The position numbers and the translations under genes are program-made. A DNA stretch of 17,372 nucleotides, from NCBI GenBank assembly GCA_964606405.1, contig CAZSGH010000049.1, positions 1 through 17,372 on the forward strand, given 5' to 3'. Origin of the DNA: GCA-002282575 sp964606405. Lineage in GTDB: Bacteria > Pseudomonadota > Gammaproteobacteria > Thiomicrospirales > Thiomicrospiraceae. The notes under the pieces were generated by a model. That model searched no databases. It had not been told where the DNA came from and saw nothing but the letters and a program-made list of their open reading frames with translations. Shown here piece by piece: positions 1 to 6,403 of the stretch (position 1 is its first letter; each line of letters begins with the position of its first letter).

Positions 1-185
1 TAACAACCGAAGCGAATAATTTGCGCAACGACATGGCGTTCTTTAAAACAGGGCAAGAACAAAACCATCGTCAGAATGTAACGCGCAGCCGTCCGCCAGC
101 ACGAGTACAAGGTACGCCGGCTAAAAAACCAGCAGCTTTGCCCACACCGAAAAAGAGCAACAGTGAAGAGTGGGGTGAGTTTTAA
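1..185 (+). CDS. Methyl-accepting chemotaxis protein, C-terminal end only (5' end outside window)
   Basis: The open frame enters from the left edge (first whole codon at base 3) and stops with TAA at 183-185, giving the last 60 residues. The stretch NNLRNDMAFFKTGQ is almost the same as the end of the signalling domain of the complete chemoreceptor that follows (NLRDSMAFFKTGQ), so this is the tail of a related receptor. After it comes a flexible tail rich in Arg, Pro, Ala and Lys, ending in EEWGEF. The last five residues fit the xWxxF pattern of the C-terminal pentapeptide that tethers the CheR methyltransferase in receptors such as Tar and Tsr (NWETF). It is therefore likely a high-abundance type receptor able to recruit CheR; that role is inferred from the motif. 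The sensory part cannot be seen. Confidence 0.85.
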   Translation, partial: TTEANNLRNDMAFFKTGQEQNHRQNVTRSRPPARVQGTPAKKPAALPTPKKSNSEEWGEF

Positions 186-198
186 TATCCCATTTTAA

Positions 199-240
199 AT
201 CTCCCCTCATCCTTGCCTATGCGCGAATGAGGGGGGAGAT
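199..240 (+). terminator. Hairpin after the first chemoreceptor gene, possible terminator
   Basis: A 12-base arm ATCTCCCCTCAT (199-210) pairs with ATGAGGGGGGAGAT (227-240), with two extra G in the right arm. It starts 14 bases after the stop codon. No T tract follows, so it would be a weak or factor-dependent terminator, or an mRNA-protecting hairpin. Part of the loop resembles the left half of the 68-bp family B repeat seen later, so it may be a decayed copy. Confidence 0.4.
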
Positions 241-253
241 ACGCATCATAAAC

Positions 254-282
254 TTCTTAATCTTCTTGGTTTATATTACAAT
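254..282 (+). promoter_or_regulatory. Possible sigma70 promoter of the second chemoreceptor gene
   Basis: TTCTTA (254-259), a 17-base spacer and TACAAT (277-282) would start transcription near 289, about 35 bases before the start codon. The -35 is poor (three of six consensus bases). I see no sigma28 motif of the kind common for chemotaxis genes. Confidence 0.3.
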
Positions 283-323
283 GAACCCACGCGCGTAAAA
301 CCGATTCAAACTGAGGGATATCT

Positions 324-2468
324 ATGTCAATTAAGACACGTTTGTGGTTATTAGTGGTTGTCTTTTTAACGGCCTTGTCTGTTGCATCCATTATTAACTG
401 GGTATCTTCAAATAAGCAGCAGAAAGTTATGAATGAAATTGCCGATGCGTTAGTGGCATCGCAAGCAATCAGTTCTATTAGTCTGATGATGGAATCGAAT
501 CTTGCTCAGATTTTGTACGCATTACAGTACGATCCTGCGCGTCCTGAGTTGGCTGAATCGCATTATTTTCCCATTACCCTCTATTTTGATCAAGTAACAG
601 CCAATGCTGCACTCATTAACGAAAGTTGGAATAGTTACTTAGCGACTCAGACTGCCAGTCAGGTTAAAGAAGAAACTGAGTTGTTTCAATTAGTGCGAGC
701 AGAATACTTAAAAGTAGGCTTGTTGGATATTATTGCCTTAATGAAGGCTAATCAGTTTGTTGAGGCTTACACGCATTTTCAGCAACAGTCGGAACCCTTG
801 CTGATGAATGCTCGTCCTGTTGCATCATTGATTGCAACTAAGGTAGGTGAACGCGTCGTCAGTTTGCAACAAGAAGCAGAAGCTCAAGCAAGATTTATGA
901 GCATGTTATTGCAAGCGGTGGTGTTGTTGGCACTCTTACTAGGCGTTTTATTGGCGGTATATACCATTCGTGTGATTGTTATGAATTTGAATGCAGGTCG
1001 GCAGTGGGCGAATCTTTTAGTAACCACAGGACAGTTAAGTTCACCTGTTCAATTGCCACATAAGGATGAAATATCCGTCATGTTACAAGATATTCAGCGT
1101 GCATTTTCGCATCTGGATGTGGGTATGAAGGAAGCTCAGAATGTTGTTAGTGCCATTGCGAATGCTGATTTCTCGCAACGGATGACAGGAGAGTATGTTG
1201 GCGATTTAAATGCGCTCAAACGTGGCGTTAATGGTTCAGCAGACTCTGTATCCTTCATGATGACAGAGCTTGAAAAGGTTATGCAGAGCTTAAGTTTGGG
1301 TCAGTTTTCGGCTCGCATGGATTCTCAAGTCCCTCTTGCGTTTCGTAATCGTGTCGAAAGTGCCTTGTCGAATATTGGTGATGTGATTGCCAATATTAAT
1401 GATGTTATGGCGCATTTAAACGATGGTGACTTCAATATTCGTGTCGAAGCCAATGCTCAGGGTGATTTATTGCAAATGAAAGCATCGATTAATAATACGA
1501 TGGATCGTTTGGGTATGGTCATTTCAGGAATCACCAGTATTGTAAGGGCACAAGCAGAAGGTGATCTTACAAAATCATGTGTGGGTGATTTTAGGGGGCA
1601 ATTGTCGGATCTGAAAGAAGCAATTAACCGTTCTAGTGATGAGTTGAAACAAATTGTTGCACGGGCAGTAGCCTCTTCATTTGTTGTTAACGATGCTGCT
1701 AATCAGGTGTCTCAGGGTGCCGCAGATCTTTCGGTTCGTATTCAGCAACAAGCTCATGATTTAGAGGAAACGAGCACCATTATGGATAAAATGGCCATAG
1801 CGGTACAGCAAAACAGCCATAACGCTCGTGGTGTTGCTGATTTGAGTCGTCAGGCGCAGTCTCAATCTCATGAAGGTGTTTCTGTTATGACGCAGACGAT
1901 TGGCGCTATGCAGGCTATTCAGGCATCAAGCCATAAAATTAGCGATATTGTTACCTTAATTGATGGTATTGCTTTTCAAACGAATTTATTAGCACTTAAC
2001 GCAGCGGTAGAAGCAGCGCGTGCGGGTGAGCATGGTCGTGGATTTGCCGTTGTTGCGTCTGAGGTGAGAGCATTGGCAGGCAAGTCGGCTGATGCCGCGA
2101 AAGACATTAAGGCATTAATTGAGGATAGTGTTTCTCGCATTGAAAATGGTACTCAGTTAGCGGATAAGTCGGGCGTTATGTTGACGGGCATTTCTCAAAC
2201 CATCGCTCAGGTTGCTGATATGGTTGAGCAGATTGCCGTTGCTTCGCATGAACAGAGTGATGGTATTAATAAAGTCCACGTGGCTATCGCTGATATCGAT
2301 CGCGTAACGCAAGAAAATGCTGCTTTGGTCGAGGAAACAACTTCTGCTGCTGAAAGCTTGAGTGCCGAAGCGCATAACTTGCGGGATAGCATGGCATTTT
2401 TTAAGACGGGACAAAACACTGGCGCGAATCAGCGCACCCTTATTCTTTTAAATCGAAATCAGGAATAA
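324..2468 (+). CDS. Methyl-accepting chemotaxis protein with an array of HAMP-like repeats
   Basis: A transmembrane chemoreceptor of 714 residues that would pass ligand signals to CheA/CheW. GAGGGA lies a few bases before the ATG and supports this start. Residues 7-27 form the first membrane segment, about 28-190 a helical periplasmic sensor without a domain I recognise, and about 192-219 the second membrane segment. Between about 220 and 450 there are at least four HAMP-like units, marked by NADF, LGQF, DGDF and EGDL near residues 279, 324, 366 and 411, spaced about 43-45 residues apart. The signalling hairpin tip, around residue 548 onward (IAFQTNLLALNAAVEAARAG), matches the highly conserved core. 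Unlike the upstream receptor it ends in LNRNQE without an xWxxF pentapeptide. A family A repeat starts about 7 bases after the stop. Ligand unknown. Confidence 0.93.
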   Translation: MSIKTRLWLLVVVFLTALSVASIINWVSSNKQQKVMNEIADALVASQAISSISLMMESNLAQILYALQYDPARPELAESHYFPITLYFDQVTANAALINESWNSYLATQTASQVKEETELFQLVRAEYLKVGLLDIIALMKANQFVEAYTHFQQQSEPLLMNARPVASLIATKVGERVVSLQQEAEAQARFMSMLLQAVVLLALLLGVLLAVYTIRVIVMNLNAGRQWANLLVTTGQLSSPVQLPHKDEISVMLQDIQRAFSHLDVGMKEAQNVVSAIANADFSQRMTGEYVGDLNALKRGVNGSADSVSFMMTELEKVMQSLSLGQFSARMDSQVPLAFRNRVESALSNIGDVIANINDVMAHLNDGDFNIRVEANAQGDLLQMKASINNTMDRLGMVISGITSIVRAQAEGDLTKSCVGDFRGQLSDLKEAINRSSDELKQIVARAVASSFVVNDAANQVSQGAADLSVRIQQQAHDLEETSTIMDKMAIAVQQNSHNARGVADLSRQAQSQSHEGVSVMTQTIGAMQAIQASSHKISDIVTLIDGIAFQTNLLALNAAVEAARAGEHGRGFAVVASEVRALAGKSADAAKDIKALIEDSVSRIENGTQLADKSGVMLTGISQTIAQVADMVEQIAVASHEQSDGINKVHVAIADIDRVTQENAALVEETTSAAESLSAEAHNLRDSMAFFKTGQNTGANQRTLILLNRNQE

Positions 2469-2474
2469 GATACT

Positions 2475-2624
2475 GATCACTTTTAAAAAATCCAATGAGT
2501 TGGAGGTCTGTAGTAAGGGATCGTTGAAAATGAGATATAACCCATTGATTAAATCCCTTCCTTCTGCCAAAAAACAAATTTGGAAAGCTTAAAAACAAGC
2601 GAAACGATGTTGTTACGTCTTCTA
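2475..2624 (+). mobile_element. Family A MITE-like repeat, copy A1 (degenerate)
   Basis: About 150 bases alignable with the other family A copies. It contains TTGGAGGTCTG, then CCTTCCTTCTGCCAAAAAAC, an AAATTTGGAAAG block, and AACAAGCGAAACGA near the right end. Both ends have decayed from the GGGAATCTCTAAAAACC consensus, so target duplications cannot be judged. It begins directly behind the chemoreceptor stop codon. Confidence 0.75.
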
Positions 2625-2650
2625 TGCTGCTATCGCTCGAGGGGATTTTC

Positions 2651-2679
2651 TTTATCCGTTCTACTGCTAATGTTATAAT
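2651..2679 (+). promoter_or_regulatory. Promoter of dut (extended -10)
   Basis: A perfect TATAAT at 2674-2679 is preceded by TG one base upstream (TGTTATAAT, an extended -10). The -35 is weak (TTTATC, 2651-2656, 17-base spacer), which an extended -10 can tolerate. Transcription would start near 2686, about 30 bases before the ATG at 2716. Confidence 0.6.
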
Positions 2680-2715
2680 TGAGCGATTACACATGGAATG
2701 TTTGCAGGACACATT

Positions 2716-3177
2716 ATGAAAACCCCTATTCAAATCCGTAAATTATCGCCACGTATCGGTGTCGATATTCCTGCACCAGAATATGGAACAGCGGGTTCGG
2801 CAGGGTTGGATTTGCGTGCTTGTATTGATGCTCCTATTGAACTCGCTGCTAATGCCGTCACCCTTGTCGGTACAGGTTTGGCGATTCATATTGCAGACTC
2901 ATCACTCGCAGCAGTGATTTTACCCCGCTCTGGGCTAGGTCATAAAAATGGTATCGTGTTAGGAAATTTAGTCGGCTTAATCGATTCTGACTATCAAGGT
3001 GAATTGAAAATTTCGGTTTGGAATCGCGGCACAGAATCATTTACCATCAACCCTAATGAGCGATTAGCTCAACTGGTATTTATTCCTGTGGTACAAGCTG
3101 CTTGGCAGTGGGTCGAATCCTTTGACGATGCGAGTGAGCGTGGAGAAGGGGGATTTGGGAGTACAGGTCGCCATTAA
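2716..3177 (+). CDS. dut: dUTP diphosphatase (dUTPase)
   Basis: Hydrolyses dUTP to dUMP and pyrophosphate, keeping uracil out of DNA and supplying dUMP for thymidylate synthesis. All five trimeric dUTPase motifs are present in order: GSAGLDLRA (28-36), PRSGLGHKNGI (70-80), GLIDSDYQGEL (87-97, with D90 at the catalytic aspartate position), RLAQLVFIPV (116-125) and the C-terminal lid RGEGGFGSTGRH (142-153). The length, 153 residues, is normal. I chose the ATG at 2716 because AGGAC (2706-2710) is correctly spaced. An in-frame ATG at 2698 would leave only about 12 bases of leader after the predicted transcription start. In many proteobacteria dut follows coaBC; here it stands alone with its own promoter. 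Confidence 0.96.
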   Translation: MKTPIQIRKLSPRIGVDIPAPEYGTAGSAGLDLRACIDAPIELAANAVTLVGTGLAIHIADSSLAAVILPRSGLGHKNGIVLGNLVGLIDSDYQGELKISVWNRGTESFTINPNERLAQLVFIPVVQAAWQWVESFDDASERGEGGFGSTGRH

Positions 3178-3211
3178 AAACCTGTTGTGCTGCCATTGCG
3201 TTGTTGCTAAG

Positions 3212-3321
3212 TGGCATCTCTAATAACTCAATATTTCGTCATCCTCGCGTATGCGGGGATTCATAAAATAAATGAGATAGATTCCCGCTTTCGCGGGAAT
3301 GACGGGTTTTTAGAGCTTCCC
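3212..3321 (+). mobile_element. Hybrid repeat: family A ends enclosing a family B element
   Basis: The left end TGGCATCTCTAATAACTC (3212-3229) and the right end GGTTTTTAGAGCTTCCC (3305-3321) match the inverted ends of family A. The family A core is missing and the 68-bp family B element (3237-3304) occupies the space. Flanking TAAG (3208-3211) and TAAA (3322-3325) agree in three of four bases, as expected of an aged 4-bp target duplication. Confidence 0.55.
3237..3304 (+). repeat. Family B 68-bp palindromic repeat, copy B1
   Basis: The element runs from CGTCATCC to GGAATGACG with inverted ends and contains a perfect hairpin: ATTCCCGC (3281-3288), loop TTTC, GCGGGAAT (3293-3300). By hand count it matches copy B2 (4373-4440) at 56 of 68 positions without gaps. 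Hairpin repeats with ATTCCCGC...GCGGGAAT cores are common in proteobacterial spacers. Lying 60 bases behind dut, it could help end or stabilise that transcript. Confidence 0.8.
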
Positions 3322-3355
3322 TAAAATGTTCAGGTTCTGTCTTGGTTGCTAACAC

Positions 3356-3384
3356 TTGCCCAAACTGCCTATCATTGCGATAAT
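3356..3384 (+). promoter_or_regulatory. Promoter of folE2
   Basis: TTGCCC (3356-3361), a 17-base spacer and GATAAT (3379-3384) place the transcription start near 3391, 30 bases before the ATG. Paralogous folE2 genes are often controlled by Zur in zinc-limited cells, but I see no convincing Zur palindrome here. Confidence 0.55.
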
Positions 3385-3420
3385 ATCCTACTAACTATGT
3401 AAACTATTTTTGGTGTTCAA

Positions 3421-4365
3421 ATGACAAAAGCCCACATGCCTGATGTTGCGAATATGCCCTTATCTAATCCGTTAGGAACCTTAGATTGGGTAGGCATGGC
3501 GCAAATCGAACTCCCTGTTAGTGTCGCGACGGCGGCAGGGGATTCTGTGCGTTCGTTAGCGCGCGTGCAGGCGTATGTGAATTTGGCAGACCCTGCCAGT
3601 AAAGGTATTCACATGTCGCGTTTGTATCTTATGTTAGATAAGGCAAGCAACGACGCGCTAACACCAAGCAGTTTAACCGCGATGTTAAGTGAATTTGTGC
3701 AGTCGCATCATGGGCTATCGACAGCGGCATTTGTCGAGTATCGTTTCGATTATTACGAGCGCCGTGGTTCACTTTTATCTGGCAATAGTGGGTGGAAAAA
3801 CTACCCAGCTATTATTCGTGGAACCTTGCGCGATGGACAGATAGCACTCGAGATGCAAGTAGAAGTTCCTTATTCGTCGACTTGCCCGTGTTCGGCTGCT
3901 TTAGCGCGTCAGCTCATTCAAGATCAGTTTAGTGAAGACTTTACAGGTCGGGAGAACCTAACTCAGGCAGAAGTTTATGCGTGGCTGGGAACCAGTCAGG
4001 GAATTTGTGCAACGCCGCATTCTCAGCGTTCGACAGCAAAGGTTCGTGTCACCTTAACGGATACCTTGTCAAACGTATTTGATTTGTCGGGCTTAGTGTC
4101 GGTGATTGAAGGTTCGCTCAAAACAGCGGTACAAGCTGCAGTAAAACGTGAAGATGAGCAGGAGTTTGCCCGTCTGAACGGTGCTAATCTGATGTTCTGT
4201 GAAGATGCTGCACGTCGTTTACAGTCGTCACTTGATGTCGAACGTGCTTATGCCGATTTTTGGTTGCGTGTTGATCACATGGAAAGCCTGCATCCGCACG
4301 ATGCAGTAAGTATTGTCTGCAAAGGCATTGATGCTGGTTATCAGCCCGTTCCGTCGATAGCTTAA
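3421..4365 (+). CDS. folE2: GTP cyclohydrolase FolE2 (GTP cyclohydrolase IB)
   Basis: Converts GTP to 7,8-dihydroneopterin triphosphate, the first step of folate and, in many bacteria, queuosine biosynthesis, using a zinc-independent enzyme unrelated in detail to FolE. The CPCS motif carrying the active-site cysteine is at 155-158. The HSQRS motif lies at 200-204, the VKRxDE segment at 241-246, the conserved glutamate of CEDAARRL near 261 and ESLHPHDA at 288-295. The 314-residue length is within the family range. The start lacks a strong ribosome binding site (only GGTG at suitable distance); the next ATG (codon 6) is a possible alternative. The gene stands alone, flanked by direct copies of the family B repeat. 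No folE was seen in the window, so whether this is the only cyclohydrolase is unknown. Confidence 0.93.
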   Translation: MTKAHMPDVANMPLSNPLGTLDWVGMAQIELPVSVATAAGDSVRSLARVQAYVNLADPASKGIHMSRLYLMLDKASNDALTPSSLTAMLSEFVQSHHGLSTAAFVEYRFDYYERRGSLLSGNSGWKNYPAIIRGTLRDGQIALEMQVEVPYSSTCPCSAALARQLIQDQFSEDFTGRENLTQAEVYAWLGTSQGICATPHSQRSTAKVRVTLTDTLSNVFDLSGLVSVIEGSLKTAVQAAVKREDEQEFARLNGANLMFCEDAARRLQSSLDVERAYADFWLRVDHMESLHPHDAVSIVCKGIDAGYQPVPSIA

Positions 4366-4372
4366 ATTAAGG

Positions 4373-4440
4373 CGTCATTCCCATGTAGGCGGGAATACAT
4401 AAAATCAATGGGATAGATTCTCGTTTTCGCGGGAATGACA
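4373..4440 (+). repeat. Family B 68-bp palindromic repeat, copy B2
   Basis: Same length and orientation as B1, from CGTCATTCCC to GGGAATGACA, with twelve mismatches. It lies between the convergent folE2 and yidD genes, beginning 7 bases after the folE2 stop and extending into the yidD reading frame, so it may act as a terminator for both. On the minus strand it encodes the last residues (about CHSRENENLSH) and the stop codon of yidD. Confidence 0.8.
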
Positions 4441-4695
4441 ATTTTCGGAGCACTGATGCTTATGCTCAGTGCCAGGAACCAAATCGATACCACCAGGGTT
4501 GCCAGGGTGGCAGCGTGCGATGCGCTTAATCGCTAACCAGCTGCCGTAAAATAGCCCTTTTTCTTGTAATGCTTCAATGCTGTAATGAGAGCAACTCGGA
4601 TAAAAGCGGCATCTTGGTCCGAGTAGTGGACTAATTAAAACTTGATAAGCGCGAATAATCAACACGAAAGGGGCGATTAGGATGCGTTTTAACAT
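4405..4695 (-). CDS. yidD: YidD family membrane protein insertion efficiency factor
   Basis: A small inner-membrane-associated protein known to assist YidC-dependent membrane protein insertion. The family core is clear: an amphipathic N-terminus (MLKRILIAPFVLIIRAYQ), SPLLGPRCRFYPSCSHYSIEAL with its cysteines (about 22-45) and RCHPGNPGGIDLVP (about 61-74). GGAGA sits six bases before the ATG. At 96 residues it is longer than usual, because the last 11 or so codons and the stop come from repeat B2. YidD normally lies between rnpA and yidC; here it stands alone, convergent with folE2. Confidence 0.93.
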   Translation of the reverse strand: MLKRILIAPFVLIIRAYQVLISPLLGPRCRFYPSCSHYSIEALQEKGLFYGSWLAIKRIARCHPGNPGGIDLVPGTEHKHQCSENCHSRENENLSH

Positions 4696-4820
4696 GCGTT
4701 CTCCGTGATAATTTTGTCATAACCTGCTATATTCTCACCATTATCCCATAGGGTGTCGTTAAAAGTCGTTGTGGTTTTTAGTGTGCGCCCAAAATATCAG
4801 CCAATTTTAAGAGTGTTTTC

Positions 4821-6161
4821 ATGTCTAGCTTAGTGATTACCAATGCCATTGTCGTTAATGAAGGTCAACAAACTGTCTGTGATGTGTTAGTTCGTCATGG
4901 TCGTATCGAAAAAATCGGCAAGCATATTTCTGCAGAAGCTGAGTGTGTTATCGACGCAGCGGGTCGATATTTATTGCCAGGTATGATCGACGATCAGGTG
5001 CACTTTCGTGAGCCAGGACTGACCACTAAGGGCAGCATTGCAACCGAATCGAAAGCAGCTGTGATGGGTGGTATCACAAGTTATATGGAAATGCCTAATA
5101 CCAAACCGTTAGCCATTACCCGTTCTAGCTTAGAAGATAAATACGACATTGCGGCAAAATCATCTTTTGCCAATTATTCGTTTTATATGGGCGCAACCAA
5201 CGATAACCTAGAAGAAATTAAAGCGTTAGATACCGAAAATGTCTGCGGTGTTAAAATTTTTATGGGTGCATCGACGGGTAATATGCTTGTCGATGAGGCA
5301 AAAACACTAGAGGGTATTTTTAGAGATTCTCCCGCTATTATCACCACACACTGTGAAAATACGCCGATGATATTAGCCAACGAGGCAAAAGCGCGTGCCC
5401 AGTATGGCGATGACGTTCCTTTTAAGCTGCATGGCGAGATTCGTTCGCGTGAGGCTTGTTATGCCTCGTCATCCTTGGCTGTGGGCTTAGCAAAGCAATT
5501 CGATGCACCTTTGCATATCTTACACATTACAACCAAAGAAGAGTTAGAACTGTTCACGGCTGGTGATTTGGCGAACAAGCGTATTACGGCAGAGGCGTGC
5601 GTGCATCATTTGTGGTTTACTGATGCTGATTACGATCGTTTAGGTGCATTAATTAAGTGTAACCCAGCGATTAAAACCCAAGCAGATCGTGATGCCTTGC
5701 GTGCAGCGGTAAAAGATGGTCGTATTGATGTGATTGCTACCGACCATGCACCTCATACTTGGGATGAAAAGCAACAAAGCTACTTCAAAGCACCCTCTGG
5801 TTTGCCGTTGGTTCAGTATGCTTTACCCGCGTTACTCGATATGGTGAAGCAAGGTGTATTTACCTTAGAGGACGTGGTTGCTAAAACATCGCATGCCGTT
5901 GCCCGTCGTTATGGCATGATTGATCGTGGTTTTATCCGCGAAGGTTATTGGGCGGACTTAGTCTTGGTGGATATGAATAAGTCGACGACGGATACCCCAG
6001 ATCAGTTGGCTTACTTGTGTGGCTGGTCACCGTTTAATGGTCATACCTTCAGTAGCACCATTTGCACGACATTGGTTAATGGCGAAGTGGTGTATCGTAA
6101 TGGTGAGACGGTACACAAGCCAGCAGGTCAGCGTTTACTGTTTAATAAAGATCGTCGATAA
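4821..6161 (+). CDS. pyrC: Dihydroorotase, class I type, with Gln in place of the first HxH histidine
   Basis: An amidohydrolase of 446 residues that would cyclise N-carbamoyl-L-aspartate to dihydroorotate in pyrimidine synthesis. Family signatures: LLPGMIDDQVHFREPG (51-66), MEMPNTKP (89-96), a lysine in VCGVKIFMG at the carboxylated-lysine position (K145), metal-ligand candidates H177 (THCEN) and H235 (LHILHITT), and the catalytic aspartate D308 in ATDHAPH. The usual DxHxH motif reads DDQVH, so Gln59 replaces the first metal-binding histidine. From memory, the DDQVHFREPG form also occurs in Bacteroidetes dihydroorotases, so this is probably a functional subtype rather than a dead enzyme. An allantoinase or hydantoinase role is less likely given the overall match. 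AAGAG precedes the ATG by about eight bases. No other pyrimidine gene is adjacent, and a family A repeat begins 5 bases after the stop. Confidence 0.88.
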   Translation: MSSLVITNAIVVNEGQQTVCDVLVRHGRIEKIGKHISAEAECVIDAAGRYLLPGMIDDQVHFREPGLTTKGSIATESKAAVMGGITSYMEMPNTKPLAITRSSLEDKYDIAAKSSFANYSFYMGATNDNLEEIKALDTENVCGVKIFMGASTGNMLVDEAKTLEGIFRDSPAIITTHCENTPMILANEAKARAQYGDDVPFKLHGEIRSREACYASSSLAVGLAKQFDAPLHILHITTKEELELFTAGDLANKRITAEACVHHLWFTDADYDRLGALIKCNPAIKTQADRDALRAAVKDGRIDVIATDHAPHTWDEKQQSYFKAPSGLPLVQYALPALLDMVKQGVFTLEDVVAKTSHAVARRYGMIDRGFIREGYWADLVLVDMNKSTTDTPDQLAYLCGWSPFNGHTFSSTICTTLVNGEVVYRNGETVHKPAGQRLLFNKDRR

Positions 6162-6166
6162 CCTGC

Positions 6167-6313
6167 GGGCACTTCTAAGAGCTTAACAGGTAGGAGGTCT
6201 GGAGGAAGGGCTGGTAAAAATAGCATGTAACTCATGATTAATTCCTTTCCTTCGGCCAAAAAACAAACTTGGAAAGTCTAAAATCAAGCGAAGCGAGGTT
6301 TTTAGAGCTTTCT
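6167..6313 (+). mobile_element. Family A MITE-like repeat, copy A3
   Basis: 147 bases, plus orientation. The left end is GGGCACTTCTAAGAGC and the right end GGTTTTTAGAGCTTTCT. The core shares GGTAGGAGGTCTGGAGGAAG, AAAATAGCATG and AAGCGAAGCGAGG with copy A6. Flanks CTGC (6163-6166) and TTGC (6314-6317) agree in three of four bases. It starts right behind the dihydroorotase stop codon. Confidence 0.85.
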
Positions 6314-6403
6314 TTGCCTTTTATTACGTGTTTTTTCTTCTGAGCGAAGAAAGCAATGACGAGGGGCAATCCCACACACTAACATAACAGGACAATAGAA
6401 AAC

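Noticed and set aside
199..240. The hairpin as a third family B copy
   Set aside because: Only the TCATCC...TATGCG portion resembles family B; the ends and the second hairpin are missing, so I kept it as a simple hairpin.
2698..2715. Upstream ATG for dut
   Set aside because: It has no ribosome binding site and lies about 12 bases from the predicted transcription start. The ATG at 2716 has AGGAC in the right place.
4821..6161. Dihydroorotase as an inactive PyrC' pseudo-subunit
   Set aside because: Pseudo-dihydroorotases usually lose several metal ligands and lie next to pyrB. Here only one ligand differs, the rest are intact and no pyrB is adjacent.
6334..6352. TTTCTTC-TGAGC-GAAGAAA hairpin as a terminator
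   Set aside because: The stem is AT-rich and no T tract follows on either strand; it lies between MITE A3 and the RNA methyltransferase start, so it is more likely chance.
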